64,000 bases of DNA from Rhodamnia argentea (GCF_020921035.1 NC_063157.1:20849015-20913014); one strand, 5' to 3'; positions 14,201-26,456 are shown, counted from the stretch's first letter. Numbers and translations: made by a program. Notes: generated by a model not told the origin, from the letters alone.

Positions 14201-15741
14201 TCATATTGATTTTCTTATATAATTTATTGCATATTGAAATGTAAAAATAAATATCAAGAATCATCACGAGTCATTTTCACTATTAATTGTGGGGTTTCAT
14301 CAACTTTTTTGAGCGAGTGGATAACCGGCACGAGCGACACCTTTGTTTTTACAAGAAAAATGCATTGCACTGCCTCGAATTATGTGTGTTTTTGGTTCTA
14401 GAAAATCAAATGCCAGTCTTAATTCATCGAAAACTTAAGAACGAGATGATTCAAGTTTAATTGCAAAGGCATTTATGATTTTTCTACAAAAGAACAAAAT
14501 CTATTAAATCTATGCCTAAATTTATGAAAATTAGATCAAACTAGCCTAATCTAAACTTCTTCTATTTTTAGGGATTTTTCTGAAATTTTTCTTATTTTTC
14601 AGAATTTTTTTCGATTTTTTTTATTTTTTATATAATATTTTATTATCTTATATATATATTTTTTTAAAATGAGACCTCATTCTGTCTTAGGTCGTGGAAA
14701 AATTAAGAGAACTGAAAAGGAAAGGTAAGAGATGTTAGACTTTGTTCTGTTTTGTGATTCTTAAAAGCGATTCTTTTTTTCGTAACCAACCTTTGTTTTT
14801 ATTCTTGTTTTTCCTTCAAAACCTGTTTTCGGGAACGGAATCGAATCAGAATTATTTACGTTACCAAACATGATTTTCATCTTTTTTTTTTGTTTTGAAA
14901 AATAGAACCAGAGAACCAAAATGGTTACCATACAAGCTCTATATTGGCTCTAGTTTGGTTTGACGGCAAAAATGGAGGAAGAAAGAAAAACATCACCACA
15001 AGCAAGATAAAAGCAGAGCAAGATAATTGAGGCCGATGCCATAGTTGTGAAAAGGAGAAACTCATTAGATAGACTCGTTTTATCCCCAACACAGCCCGAA
15101 GCAACCGTCGTCTGATCCACCAATTTGGCAATAAACTCAATCTTATCTAATCTAATCCAATAAAACGTGCATGCGGATGGAAGCAATATCATTTCTAGTG
15201 ATTAACTCCATTTAATCACTCCCAAGACAAGAAAAATTAGCAAACAGCAGTCGATTCTTCTTCTATGAGCTCAACAGCCATAAAAGCAATGACATTGGAT
15301 AGCACCACTATGAACAAGTAAATGCATAGAATGAAGCAGACAAAGGCGGTTACGAGTGACGGAGTAGTTGTACTCGGGGGAAGCAAAGAGGATGCTGTCG
15401 GATTCCAGAACCTTCTGACGAAAAGCCTCGACCGCCGGCGGGAACCTGCCGTCGACTACGAGGTCCGTGTTTATCATCGGAAGCGGCGACACGTCGATCA
15501 GCTCAATCTGCATCCCGTTCACCGATTGCTTGGATATCTCGATCGCTATCGCCATTAACATGAAAAAGGACGGAGCCAACACGTTCCGATGAAGAGCTAC
15601 AGATTTAGGGCACGGATTTCGAAAATCAAGATCGACGCGATTACCGGAACGAAGGAGGCCTCGGTTGAAAGAAGCTTTCCGAATTGACCCGCAGATTGCT
15701 GCGACCTTGATCACTGGGCTAGCGAGCACTGTAGATTCCAT
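11216..15741 (-). CDS. NQR: NAD(P)H:quinone oxidoreductase / NADPH-dependent FMN reductase
   Basis: Three exons join in phase to 196 residues: 15741-15645, 15545-15354 and 11517-11216 (TGA). The Arabidopsis NQR protein (At3g27890) is also 196 residues as I recall it. The product is a flavodoxin-like FMN enzyme that reduces quinones with NAD(P)H by two electrons, avoiding semiquinones. Visible family features are the N-terminal phosphate-binding loop CGSIRKASFN, DVSPLPMINTDL, FASPEYNYSV before the second intron, and SRPPNVWAGK plus GGGRAQYHLRQIG in the last exon. I start at the ATG at 15741; the longer frame has no earlier ATG. The first intron is 99 bp, but the second is 3.8 kb and hosts an inverted pair of DNA transposons. 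The joined exon 2/3 codon gives Pro where homologues often have Ala. No coding lesion is seen, so the gene is probably expressed if the long intron is removed. Confidence 0.93.
12835..13925 (+). mobile_element. TIR DNA transposon, copy 1 (non-autonomous, PIF/Harbinger-like)
   Basis: The left end reads GGGCCTGCATGGTAAC and the right end is its imperfect inverse, ending GTTACCATGCATAGCC. Both ends are flanked by TAA (12832-12834 and 13926-13928), a 3-bp duplication of the TWA type typical of PIF/Harbinger and Tourist-like MITEs. The interior has repeated GATTCTGATTCT-like motifs near both ends, a poly-A run at about 13110-13135, and no transposase frame. The superfamily is inferred from target-site length and TIR style only. 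Confidence 0.75.
13929..14939 (-). mobile_element. TIR DNA transposon, copy 2, inverted relative to copy 1
   Basis: This begins GAGCCTCCATGACAACC and ends with the inverse, GGTTACCATACAAGCTC. Read on the - strand, its whole length aligns by eye with copy 1: same GTTTGGTA block, same CACAAAACAGAACAAAGTC-type block, same AGGCTAGTTTGA block, and same inner end. The left flank shares the TAA next to copy 1, and the right flank is TAT, so its target duplication is imperfect. No coding capacity was seen. Confidence 0.72.
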
Positions 15742-16556
15742 CTCTCTCAATCTCTCTAGGGATCGTCGGTGAAGGAACAGTGGCAGTGAAGAAGAAGTTG
15801 AAGCTGAACCGGTGACGGCGATTCTTCCTTTTGTCTTCTCAAGGAGCAGGTAAGGAATCTCCTGGTCCCAAAAAAACCAAAAAAAGAGAGACTAAGGGAA
15901 TCTTGAAGAGCGCGAAAGGACGAGAGCCGTTGATGATGAGGACTGAAGGAGTGCGGACCAGAGGATCTGGTAAGGTCTCGAGCAGAGTAGCACCGCTCGT
16001 TGGCCGCTCTTTGAACAGTCGTGTTATGGGCCTTACGGCTTTGTAGGGAGGGAGACGGAGACAGTTCCAACGGTTTGGGAGCTGCCGGTGCCGAATTTTA
16101 ATTTGCTTTAAAAATTGAGATCACTTTGATATTGTACACTCCCAAAATTCATTAGCTGTGTTTCTTGAATAACACATTAACGAAACTTCATTTTTGTTCT
16201 CGTTAGGACGACTGTCGTGTCAAATGAACTATTATGAGTATTATCACATGTGTTCCAGTTCTATATCGACGGCAAATTCATTTTTCAATTTGAGCGAGCC
16301 TATTGCTACGATGCTATTGAGAGAAGAGCCGGGGTCGTCTTACTTCGTGACACAATTGAATTTACGTCATAGAATAACTAAGCTTCTTGAGATTGAAAAG
16401 CCGTTAGAGGTTAATTAGAGGGTTCAAAACAGCTAGAAAATAAACTCTACACCATTAGACCAACCATACCATTGTGAACTCCATTGGTTATTATTATGAG
16501 TTCTATCTGGTTTAGCAAATTCCACGTAGCTCATTAGAGAAAATTGGAAAAGGTTG

Positions 16557-16742
16557 TGGATGTATTTGTATTTGTTTCGTAGAAAACGAATGATTTGAAT
16601 TTTTTTTTCTTAAAAATGATAGATTGTACCGTTGATAAAAATGAATGATGAAATTTTTTTTATCAATTAATTATTTCAAATGACTATTATTAGAAAAAAA
16701 ATGTTTTATAAATAGCTCATCCTCAGCGAAATAAACAGAGCC
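16557..16742. mobile_element. MITE-like fragment (same style as 30209-30442)
   Basis: The right end, ATAAACAGAGCC followed by TAA, resembles the inverted end of the complete MITE at 30209-30442. The AT-rich interior shares AAAAATGAT-type and TTAATTATTT-type segments. The left end is diverged (TGTATTTGTATTTGTTTCG) and no clear target duplication is seen. Confidence 0.4.
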
Positions 16743-17076
16743 TAAACAATTTCTTTTAAACATATATGATGTGCACGTTTATTTGAAGGAAAAATATTAT
16801 ACACGAGGTCTTTTTTTTTTTTTTCAAATTGTACACGAGAACTAATTGGGTAATTATTAAAATTGGATGCCGTAATCTCGAATGTTAATTCCAAAATTGA
16901 CAAGATCAAGCAGGCTCTCTCGAGCATTTTCAATCATGTTATTGATAATTGAATAAATAAGGTAAAAGTTTTTTAATAAAACAATCGAAAGGAATTCCAA
17001 AAAGAACCAGCAATCTTTGACAATATCAATATCCCAAGGCATAAGCTAAAGGAAATCTGCCATTTCTTTATTTGTT

Positions 17077-17092
17077 CTCTCTCTCTCTCTCT
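17077..17092. repeat. Short (CT)n tract in the HPAT leader
   Basis: Eight CT units lie at the start of the probable 5' UTR exon of the arabinosyltransferase gene. Confidence 0.85.
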
Positions 17093-18170
17093 GATTTTAC
17101 CTCTTCCGTTTCTTCAGATTCCCGTTCGTTTCTACTTTCTCGAGTGGACTCTGCTTCTCTCTATCGACGCTCTGCTCCGGTTCTCTCGACGCGGGTTGAT
17201 GGTAAAGGTATATCTTTTGCGTCGGAACATCTAAATCTTCGACCCTCGACCATGCATTGATGATCCTCGTCCTTTTGTTTCGACCCGGGGCTTATGCGCT
17301 CTGTTGCATTCCTCCCGTTGTTTGATGTTTGGTTGTTCCCCATTGTTCTTGCTATTGCGGATTGAAATTCGGTATTTTGCTTCTTGGGTTCGTTCTCATT
17401 TTCCCATTAATTGATTTGCTCGCAAGGTTGTGGGATTTGATTCGGCCCTGCACCGGTTATCTGGATATTTAGCTGGGGAAGTTTCTTATCTTGTGATTCT
17501 GTGTTGTGAGCTGGAATCTTTCAGCCATTCCGGTTCACATTTCTCCCTCAACATCGATGATTTTGCTCATGTTTGAAATGCAGGTATCTTCTTACGTTGG
17601 TTTCCTGTTAGTCCTGTTTAGTCAATTCAATTGCCTTTCCATTGCTGATTCTATCTTAATTTGGAGCATTGTTTCTTGGAGCTGGCAATTGTTTTGTCTG
17701 ATCTTCTGTCATGGATCTCAGAATTCGACTGCTCATTTGCTATAAATATCCGTTCCTTGCACTCTGGAACAACACATTGAGACAGTCTTAAGGGACTCGA
17801 TCTGTGGCAGCAATTCCCGATCATATGATATATAGACCTCACTCACTGGCATCCATTTGAAAGGTTCATCTTTTTATATCATTTGAAATCACGAAAAATA
17901 CTATTGCTGCTATGGCACCTTACAAATCTGTATGAGGTTTGGTGGATGTTAGATCCACTTTTTACTTTTTGCTGATTTTATGTTGGGCGTCTATCAGGTT
18001 GCTAGCATGAAGACATAGAGCAGCATATCGGGTTGAGAAACCTTCCCTATCGCATTTACGGACGTGAACTGGATAAGGGCTTGATTGTCTCGTGGGGATC
18101 ATGCTTATATGATGTCACGAATAAGGAACTTTTTTAACCAAAGGGACCTATATAGTTGATTATATGGTAA

Positions 18171-21100
18171 ATGACAATGGCTGGGAGAAAGAACACGGGA
18201 AGCGCTTCAGTGCCACTGCTGGTACTGTTGTCTCTTGGGTTTTTCTTTGCTACATACAATCTTCTAACTATTGTAATGCGCAATAGAGCAGTCATCAGAT
18301 CGGTGGCAGACGATTCGAACAGGAAACTATTATCTGATCCCATTCTTGAGATGCCTGATATTATGCAGAAGCAGAAAACCTCAGGATCACCCCTTCACAT
18401 TGCTCTTACGGCTACAGATGCTCCATATAGCAAATGGCAGAGTCGAATTATGTACTACTGGTATAAGAAGAAGAAGGACCTGCCTGGCTCCGACATGGGG
18501 GGATTCACTCGGATTTTGCATTCAGGAAATCCCGACAACTTGATGGATGAGATTCCTACTATCGTTGTGGATCCTCTACCAGCAGGCTTGGATAGAGTAA
18601 GATTTGCTGTGCTCTTTGGATTGTATGGCCAATGATATGCTAGTTCTGTTTTTCCATTTTGGATTTATCATAAGGTTCTTATTCTGTAGTGGGGACTGAC
18701 AAATGAAATTAATTTGGGCAAGCAACACATTTGGCAGATTGGTTGCAGAAGCTGCCATTGTGTTTTCTTGATATCACAGGTTTAGGCAACTTTTTGTCTG
18801 ACTAGGTATTGACTATGGAAGGTCTGAGAAAGCGCAATATTTTGGTTATACGGGGTATATTTACATAAGCTCAGTTTACTTATAAGTCCGACTTCTTCAT
18901 GAGTCAGGAGATAATAAATGCAATGTCCACTCTCACAATGGGAGAGAAACAGCTTGGAACTTCAATTTTTAATCAACTGCAAAGTTCCCATGTTAGAAGT
19001 TGAAAAATAACCTTCAAGACCTGCAATTTCCTGTACTTTTGATTCAAGATTTTAGTCGACCCGAACTGCGATTGTACTCAGAAGAATACTTAGTTGATGG
19101 CTTTAGCCTTCCAAGTCTTGATGCTCGAATTCTTTACTTTTCTTTTCTTTTCTTTTTGGACATTTTCTGACCTTACATTTTGGACTAGTCTGTTTTGAGT
19201 TTCTGGTCGTTCTTTGAGTTCACATATTAAATGGTCTTTAAATGGTATACACAGGGATACATTGTATTAAATAGACCATGGGCCTTTGTACAATGGTTGG
19301 AGAAGGCTACAATTGAAGAAGAGTGAGTTTTTAATTTTTTTTCCGTGATTGGTGTTGCGAAATGAATTGCATTTTAGCAACGTCTTAAAAGAATTGAGCA
19401 TGCTCTTTAATTTTGTGCTGCAGATATATTCTAATGGCAGAACCTGATCATATATTTGTAAATCCTCTTCCTAATTTGGCTGATGGAGGATATCCTGCTG
19501 CTTTCCCTTTTTTCTACATAAAACCTGCAGAGAATGAGAATATCATCCGGAAGTTTTTCCCTGAGGAGAATGGCCCTGTGACCAATGTTGACCCTATCGG
19601 GAACTCTCCTGTAATCATTAAGAAGGTCATGAGTCTTGCAACCATTCCACCTGAACAATGATATCTTATCATTTTATATTTGATTAATGTGCTAACAAAA
19701 AAGGCCGAAACCTGTGACTGCATAACATTCCATTCTACCTTCTTCGGTTAATGGAAATACCAATTGATATTCATTTGCAGGCAAAAATTAGTGTCTTTAC
19801 TAGTCTTGAGTAGTAGGTCTAGGTCATATGTGCATAAATGAAGTTTTCTACGTTTTTATTTATTTTATTCAGGATATGCTAGACAGGATTGCTCCTACAT
19901 GGATGAATGTTTCTCTAAGAATGAAGGATGATTCCGAAACTGATAAAGCATTTGGATGGGTACTGGAAATGTGAGTGTTCGAGATCGTAATTCTTAGTTT
20001 CTCCCCACTTTAAGTAACGGTAATGGTGATGGTTTTATTCTCGTCTTTTGTCAATCTCAGGTATGCCTATGCCGTAGCATCTGCTTTGCATGGTGTTAAG
20101 CATATCCTCAGGAAAGACTTTATGCTGCAGGTTTGGAATGCAACTTTATGGGATTGTCACAAATTCTGCTCATCTCCTTTCAATATAGTCTTTTCACTGC
20201 TTACATGTAGATGGGACCTGCTTGAACAACCATTTGAATTCTCTTTTGTTTTTCTGTTTTTTAGCCTCCATGGGATCTTCATACTGGAAAGAAGTTTATC
20301 ATCCACTATACTTATGGATGTGACTACAACTTAAAGGTGAAATTACATTTTGTCCAAGCTATAGATCGTGCGAATCTGCTTCAAGAACAATTTTCTGTGT
20401 CGTAGATTGTTATTCAATTTGCTAATCTCCTTTTTTGTGTGTCAATTGGTTAAATTCCTTGTTTTAGAACTCAACCAAGTGGTTTGCATATTTCCAGGGT
20501 GAGCTAACATACGGCAAAATTGGAGAGTGGCGATTTGACAAGAGATCATACTTACGTGGTCCTCCACCTAGAAATCTTTCCTTGCCTCCTCCAGGGGTTC
20601 CTGAAAGTGTAGTAAGTGAGATATGTTTTATTATGTGGATCTTAATTTTCTGTCAAGAACATAACATGTAAAATAGGTTTGGTTTATTAAGTTTGAGTTT
20701 GTATGTTAACAAAAGGATTTGAAGGTTACCTGAGCTTCTAGACATGCATGCTGATCCTTTTGCGATGCTCTCATTCGTGGAGGTACTAATGATCTGGGTA
20801 ATTTATTCGTCGATAAGTATAGAAAATGAATCTAGGACATAAAATATGCTGGAAAATAGCAGGATGTAACATCAGATCTATGCGACTTCTTACTTTTTAG
20901 CTCCCTCACGGCAGCAGTGTAAAATACCTTGAAGTTCAGAGGGTTCTTTCCTTGATATTTATACTGCCTAAGGACCAGGTTTGACCTGTTAAGTCTGCAC
21001 TAGCACAGCTCAAAGGATTTTTTTGTTCGTCTTACTTCATCAAATTGACTGTGTTGGCATACGCATGCATTAAGGATGAAAGGTCTATTGGAAATTTTTT

Positions 21101-21404
21101 TGATTAGATGCTTGCACATAAACTATTATTCATAGTCATCATTTAATTATGATATGCAAAAAGAACAGAAGCTGAGGGATATCTATGCCAGTCTAGATGT
21201 ACATGTGGAATTTTTGCTCTGCTTAATTGTCTCATTTCCTCTTGCACCGAAGTACATAGCCATGTATAATGAAGCAAAAATCTTGACTTTCTTAATATGT
21301 ACACTTACGCATGCGCTTTACTTATGTCTATTTTTTTGCAGGCTACTCTTGTGAAGATGGTAAATGAAGCTACTGCGAACATTCCCAACTGGGATACAGA
21401 ATAG
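18171..21404 (+). CDS. HPAT: Hydroxyproline O-arabinosyltransferase (HPAT / RDN1-NOD3 family)
   Basis: Eight exons join in phase to 370 residues: 18171-18596, 19255-19322, 19424-19625, 19873-19970, 20061-20130, 20265-20336, 20498-20611 and 21342-21404 (TAG). The family transfers L-arabinose to hydroxyproline in extensins and CLE peptides in the Golgi; legume RDN1/NOD3 members control nodule number. The protein has a type II layout, with a short basic N-terminus and one membrane anchor at about residues 13-35 (VPLLVLLSLGFFFATYN). The luminal domain follows with WQSRIMYYWYKKKKD, MGGFTRILHSG, GYIVLNRPWAFVQWLE, the metal-binding-type motif ILMAEPDHIFVNPLPN, PIGNSPVI, FGWVLEMYAYAVAS, HYTYGCDYNLKGELTYG, and LRGPPPRNLSLPPPGVPES. 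A second ATG at 18177 could also start it (MAGRKN). No lesions were seen. Which HPAT paralogue it is cannot be told from this window. Confidence 0.94.
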
Positions 21405-24400
21405 AAACTCAGTGTGCAATTAAGGATAACTTGATGCAACCTGTGAGTTGGAATAAAGTCATTGTTTTCAGTCTTAACTGTGTTATTTTTAGAAATAGAG
21501 CGCAGAAATCTTAGCTTTTGATTTTTAGATGGAGGTTCGACCTAAAAAGAAACTTTTACACAGAGGATTGGAATGCAAGTTTGAAAGTTGTTGACTTTCA
21601 GACGCTTTCCCTTGGGGTGTAAAAGGGCCTAAAATCCCTGTAGATAGAGATCCGCTTCCTTAGATACAACCCTACATTCCTCAACTCACAACAAGATCTC
21701 TTGACGAATACGAGAAAATAGAACTCTGCATTTCAAATTACAAACACATACAATTTGAGAAGAAGGGTTCTATTTTCAATGTCTTGATCTGATCGATACT
21801 CCCATGCTCCTGATGATTAACTGCATGGTGATTATATAAGTTACTGGTACTGTGTTTGGTCAATATTGCATAGCTCTATCCTATCTGTTTTGCCTGTAGA
21901 TTTTTTCGATTGTAAGGGTTTGCATAATGGCACATTTGAGTCGTGGCGATTCATGCACTGCATGAGGTATAAACAAGAATTGTTTTTAAAACTTTAGATT
22001 GGTCAAGGACCATCACGCCATTTTTGCAAGCATGACAAGTTCATGAAAGTAATTGACTATGGTTTTGACAACTTTCATAAAAATTCTTGTAGAATCGAGA
22101 ATGAGGTTTTCATTCTGTACATTCTTCGCTTCAATGTGATTACCGGGAGTGAGAGCTATAGCTTGTTTCTAATACTCCGCGGCTTGATCGAACCAAGCTC
22201 GGTTACTCTAATTCGAGTCCAAAGGCATTGCAGTTGAATATGCCCTGCCCTCTGCTCTCTCTCTCTCTCTCTCTTGCGCGCGAGAACGTGCACAATGTAT
22301 CTTTGTAGAATGATCATTTAGTGTACATGGACACTCAATTCACATGCACAGAATCGAACATGGGATGTTTGTCGCGTGGGGAAGAAAACTGAGATCCAGC
22401 GCTTTAGAAGCAGCCATGGCACTGGCACCACAACATGCTCGGATGTGCAGCGTAGGGGCTTAGGAAGAGATGTCCGAAACTATCAGAGGTAAACCATGTA
22501 CAGCAACATGGCACGCTGTAATTCAGTGGAAACCAGGCCATTCCGTGTGGGCCCGCCCAAAAACGGTGGGCCCACGAAGAAAGTGGCTCTTGTGTGGCCG
22601 TGTTACCTTCCATTCCTGAGCTGGCTCTAATCCTCAAGTGGATGTGGGCCCTTGGAAAGTTAAGGTTTTCTTGAATCCCCAAACAGGATTCAAGCAAAAT
22701 CTGGAGGGTTTGACTTGGGGAAGATATTGGGCAATGAATGGTTCTTCCTTCAGGCATTTTCTGCTCACGAGATGATTACAGATTGTACATAGCAATGAGA
22801 ACCACTTAGACGCTGGGTCACTGCTCATTGTTGTGCATTTTCGGACTAAAAGGACAGGCAATTTACTCACTTTTCGCCCTATACAGAATTACTGAAACAA
22901 TCTTGTCCTATTATTGTACCATGTCTACTCATGATTTGGCTTTAAGGTATCTAGTTACGCGACCCTTGCTTGCTTTCTGAGGGGGGTGATAAGATTAAGC
23001 AAATTGGTCGTTGCTTAGGGCATCTCAAAGGAGTCAGTAGAGGCGGATGATCCCTGGATGATGGGCCACTAGAATCTAGCATTCCAGGGAGCACTGATTG
23101 CTTAAGTTACAACTTTAACAAGTCAAAATGAACACTCCCAACATAAGCTTGGGAAGGTCAGTGACTCGGAGGTTGTTGGACTTGGGACTGGAGATGCACT
23201 CAGCTCGAGTTTGATCCTCTTGTGCAGACAGAACACCAACGTGGCAGACCATTCGCATAATTTTCATGTCGTGGGGTACCAGGGAATCACTCAGAAAGAA
23301 TGCAAGCGGTCGTATTTGCGGTTTACTGATTCGGTCTATTAGTAGGATAAAAATGCAGACGATTTTTCCTCTCTTTTGTGGATACTCTCTGGATCGCTCT
23401 TTTCTTTTACCAGCGTATGATCTGCTCCGATGGTGCAGAACACCAAGGCATGAGCCAAATACAACCATTTGTTTCACACATAGTGGCGTGTGACGCCCAC
23501 AACTTGGAATGTGTTATGATGTTGAACATGTGCGACGCGTACAACGTCACATTATTCATGAGAGTGGAGGAAGATTTCATTGTCGGCCAGAACAAGAAAA
23601 AGAATTCATTCCCTGGCGCTGCAATGAAGTGAAGTGAAGCTCACTCTCGTATAGATACGGACATAATTACGTATATGTGGAAGATAAGAAGAAAAAGCTT
23701 GGAAGGTGCTCTCTACAGGAGAGTTTTTCATTTCTTCTTTTTATTGAAGCAGGAGGAAGAATTTTAACTTGGGAACGAATTTCAGGTGTAGGCTATATGT
23801 ACCATCACAATCCTTGTACTTTTTCGATAAACAAACTATATAACTCAAGCTTTATGCCGTGCATTGCAGTTAATTTCGCAGAAAAGACGCGTATGATTGT
23901 TCACTACACTACATGTATCTTTTGTTGGATTTGCCTAATTATTTCTCGTGAGTAATGGCTGAATGCATGAAGAGGAAGTACAGTGGCCACGACTATAGTT
24001 CAATATTTTGTGCAGTATCCTACAGAAATTGTGTGGATGTGACATTATAATGAACACAGTAAGAGGACAGCTGAGCTTGGACTCTGCATCAATTATGGCT
24101 GAAATTTCTTTGACCATCAATCGCATCAAGGAGGGATGTCGTAATCTGAATAGAAATTGAACAAAAAACCAATGTGGGTAGCAAGAAAGTCTACATGCTT
24201 TTTCCAATCTGGTGGTTTAAATAACTAAAAGGGTATCAGAAAGCACTAGAAAACAAACGAAAGAGACATGCATTTTTGCCTATTGCAGATCGTAGATTGT
24301 TGTCTATCATAAGTATATATAGCTATGGGAAAAACAGAAGAAAAGCTCATATCATCAAGTGAATATGGACAAGGGAAGGAGAGGACCACACTGCAAAAAG

Positions 24401-24605
24401 CAAATGGAATACAGTCTGTGATCAGATTACCACTTTAAGACCCCACTCCACAAGTCACATGCCTACATTCCATTCCTCCTTAGCCACTCCCCAAGTACTA
24501 ACAAACACCCAGCTATATATGACTCGCTCGCTCACTCTGTCTCTCCCAAGCCAAACCGTATCCAAGAAACACAAACAGTATTCAACCCAACAACACAAAC
24601 TAGCC
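21405..24605. other. Spacer between HPAT and aspartic protease genes, with protease promoter
   Basis: The first few hundred bases after 21404 are probably the HPAT 3' UTR. A (CT)n tract lies at about 22257-22275. Open frames on both strands at 22400-23630 overlap each other, have no recognisable domain and look like chance. Two TATA-like sites precede the protease: TATATATA at about 24314-24321, and CTATATAT at about 24513-24520, which is 86-93 bp before the ATG. The second would leave a short leader only if transcription starts soon after it. Confidence 0.4.
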
Positions 24606-26456
24606 ATGAAGCAAACCCTTTTCTTGCTCTCACTGGCCCTCCTCTCATTGTCCACAGCACAAGGCCGGAATCCCAACCAGTGTGACCTCCCGAACCATGG
24701 CTCGACCCTCCAAGTCTTCCACGTGAACAGCCCGTGCTCTCCGCTGAGGCCACCTGAGGCCATGTCTTGGGAAGACGCTGTGCTCCAGCTGCAAGAGAAG
24801 GACAAAGCAAGGCTCCAGTTCTTGTCCCCAAGCCTGGTGGCTAAGAAATCTGTGGTGCCCATTGCATCTGGGCGGCAGATCTTACAGAGTGCCACTTATG
24901 TTGTGAAGGTTCAGATTGGGACTCCTGCTCAAAGCATGCTTATGGCTGTGGACACCAGCAATGATGCTGCCTGGGTCCCTTGTAGTGGGTGTGCGGGTTG
25001 CTCTTCAAGTGTTCTGTTTGATTCTGCCAAGTCAACTAGCTTCAAATCCCTTGATTGCCAAGCTTCTCAGTGCAATCAGGTAGTATATATATGCAATGGA
25101 CTGTTTATGCTCTTGTTCTTGTCTTGGACTAGTATAGAATTTAGATAGACATGCCTAAATTGCTCAGCTCGCTCGTTATATCTGACATGACACAATAACA
25201 CAGAGTTAGGTTGACTTCTATTTGGAATAAAAAAAAACTAAATTTATAAGTAACTTCTTTGCTGACATGTGAAATTGTTGAGAGTAGTCCCTACGTGAAT
25301 TCAGTATGGAGATATTACCGATTTATCCAACATCCTAAATCCTTTTGACGCCGGTTGTTTCACGACGTCTTTTAAGACATTGGATGAGTCGTAATAAACG
25401 TGCTTTTGCCAAAAGAATTCAAATGTCATACAAGATTAACGTTCTAAAAGGACCTATAAAAACAACTCAGTTTCATAAATCTTGCTTTCATGAGCTCATT
25501 AAGGCGTACATGAAATTTCAGGTACCAAATCCTACGTGTGGCGGCAACACTTGCGCCTTCAACATGACATATGGCGGGTCCACCCTACTGGCGAATCTCT
25601 CACAGGACACATTCACCCTAGCCACCGACCCCATCCCCGGCTACACCTTCGGTTGCATCCAGGCAACCACGGGGACCTCCATGCCGCCGCAGGGGCTCCT
25701 GGGCTTGAGCCGAGGCCCGTTGTCGCTCTTGTCCCAGGCCCAGAGCCTGTACCAGTCCACGTTCTCGTATTGCTTGCCCAATTTCAGGTCCGCCAACTTC
25801 TCCGGGTCTCTCCGGCTCGGGCCGGTGGGCCAGCCCAAAAAGATAAAGTACACTCCATTGCTCAAGAACCCAAGAAGGTCTTCACTATACTATGTCAACT
25901 TGATGGGCATAAGAGTAGGGAGCAAAATTGTGGATATTCCACCAAGTGCACTGGCCTTCAATGCTACCACTGGGGCTGGAACCATCTTTGATTCAGGTAG
26001 AAGGCCAGGCCCAAGAGATTGTTCTTCCTTTTCCTTCTTAACTTGGTTTTCCTTTCTAACCTTTCTTCTTTCCGGTCGTCGGTGCGACGTCCAGGCACGG
26101 TGTTCACTCGGCTGGTGGAGCCGGCGTACGCGGCGGTGCGAGACGCGTTCCGGAAGCGAGTCGGTGGGAACGCAACGGTGACCTCGCTCGGAGGCTTCGA
26201 CACCTGCTACACCGTCCCGATCGTCGCTCCGACGATGACCTTCATGTTCGACGGCATGAACGTGACGCTCCCTCAGGACAACCTCCTGATCCACAGCACC
26301 GCCGGGACGACCACCTGCCTCGCCATGGCATCCGCCCCCAACAACGTTAACTCCGTCCTCAATGTCATTGCCAGCATGCAGCAGCAGAACCATCGCCTCC
26401 TCTTCGACGCCCCCAATTCCAGGCTTGGTGTCTCGCGCGAACAGTGTTCTTCGTGA
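24606..26456 (+). CDS. Secreted aspartic protease, nepenthesin-like atypical family A1 (AED3-like)
   Basis: Three exons join in phase to 436 residues: 24606-25079, 25522-25996 and 26095-26456 (TGA). A hydrophobic signal peptide covers about residues 1-19, so the enzyme is probably apoplastic. A propeptide of about 80 residues follows (FHVNSPCSPLRPP). The protease domain begins at YVVKVQIGTPAQ. The first catalytic aspartate is about D116 in AVDTSNDAAWVPC, the DTS-type motif of the Arabidopsis AED3 group rather than DTG. The second is about D315 in FDSGTVFTRL, split across the second intron. Cysteine-rich segments such as CSGCAGCSS, CGGNTCAF and TFGCIQ match the nepenthesin-type insert. The longer in-frame ORF from 24459 contains TATA-like promoter sequence, so I start at MKQTLF. 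AED3 in Arabidopsis accumulates in the apoplast in systemic immunity; that role here is inference only. The coding region is GC-richer than its surroundings, without lesions. Confidence 0.93.

Larger units (their letters stand above)
11518..15353 (-). other. 3.8-kb second intron of the quinone reductase gene
   Basis: The donor at 15353-15352 and acceptor ending at 11518 are fixed by the flanking exons. Most of the extra length is two related TIR elements at 12835-13925 and 13929-14939. The remaining roughly 1.7 kb (11518-12834 and 14940-15353) shows no coding potential I can support. Confidence 0.85.
15742..18170. promoter_or_regulatory. Divergent promoter region between quinone reductase (-) and HPAT (+), including HPAT leader
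   Basis: The two genes are transcribed away from each other. On the right, a CT-rich stretch at 17077-17210 looks like a plant 5' UTR exon, with a possible donor AAG/GTATAT at 17208 and a possible acceptor ATCAG at about 17998. If so, the leader exon 17999-18170 contains short upstream reading frames, one starting at 18007 of three codons, before the main ATG at 18171. A small MITE-like fragment lies at about 16557-16742. Leader boundaries are inference. Confidence 0.4.

Noticed and set aside
15831-16046. Small basic + strand frame next to the quinone reductase start
   Set aside because: It overlaps the 5' leader of the - strand gene, has no recognisable homology and no neighbouring exons.
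22404-22757. 117-codon - strand frame with Trp and Cys
   Set aside because: No domain recognised, overlapping frames on both strands of similar length, and no plausible introns; treated as chance.
24459-24605. N-terminal extension of the aspartic protease frame
   Set aside because: The extension spans a TATA-like promoter stretch, and the signal peptide starts cleanly at the ATG at 24606.
26019-26094. Reading through the second protease intron
   Set aside because: The joined DSGTVFTR catalytic motif and codon phase require splicing 25996 to 26095.
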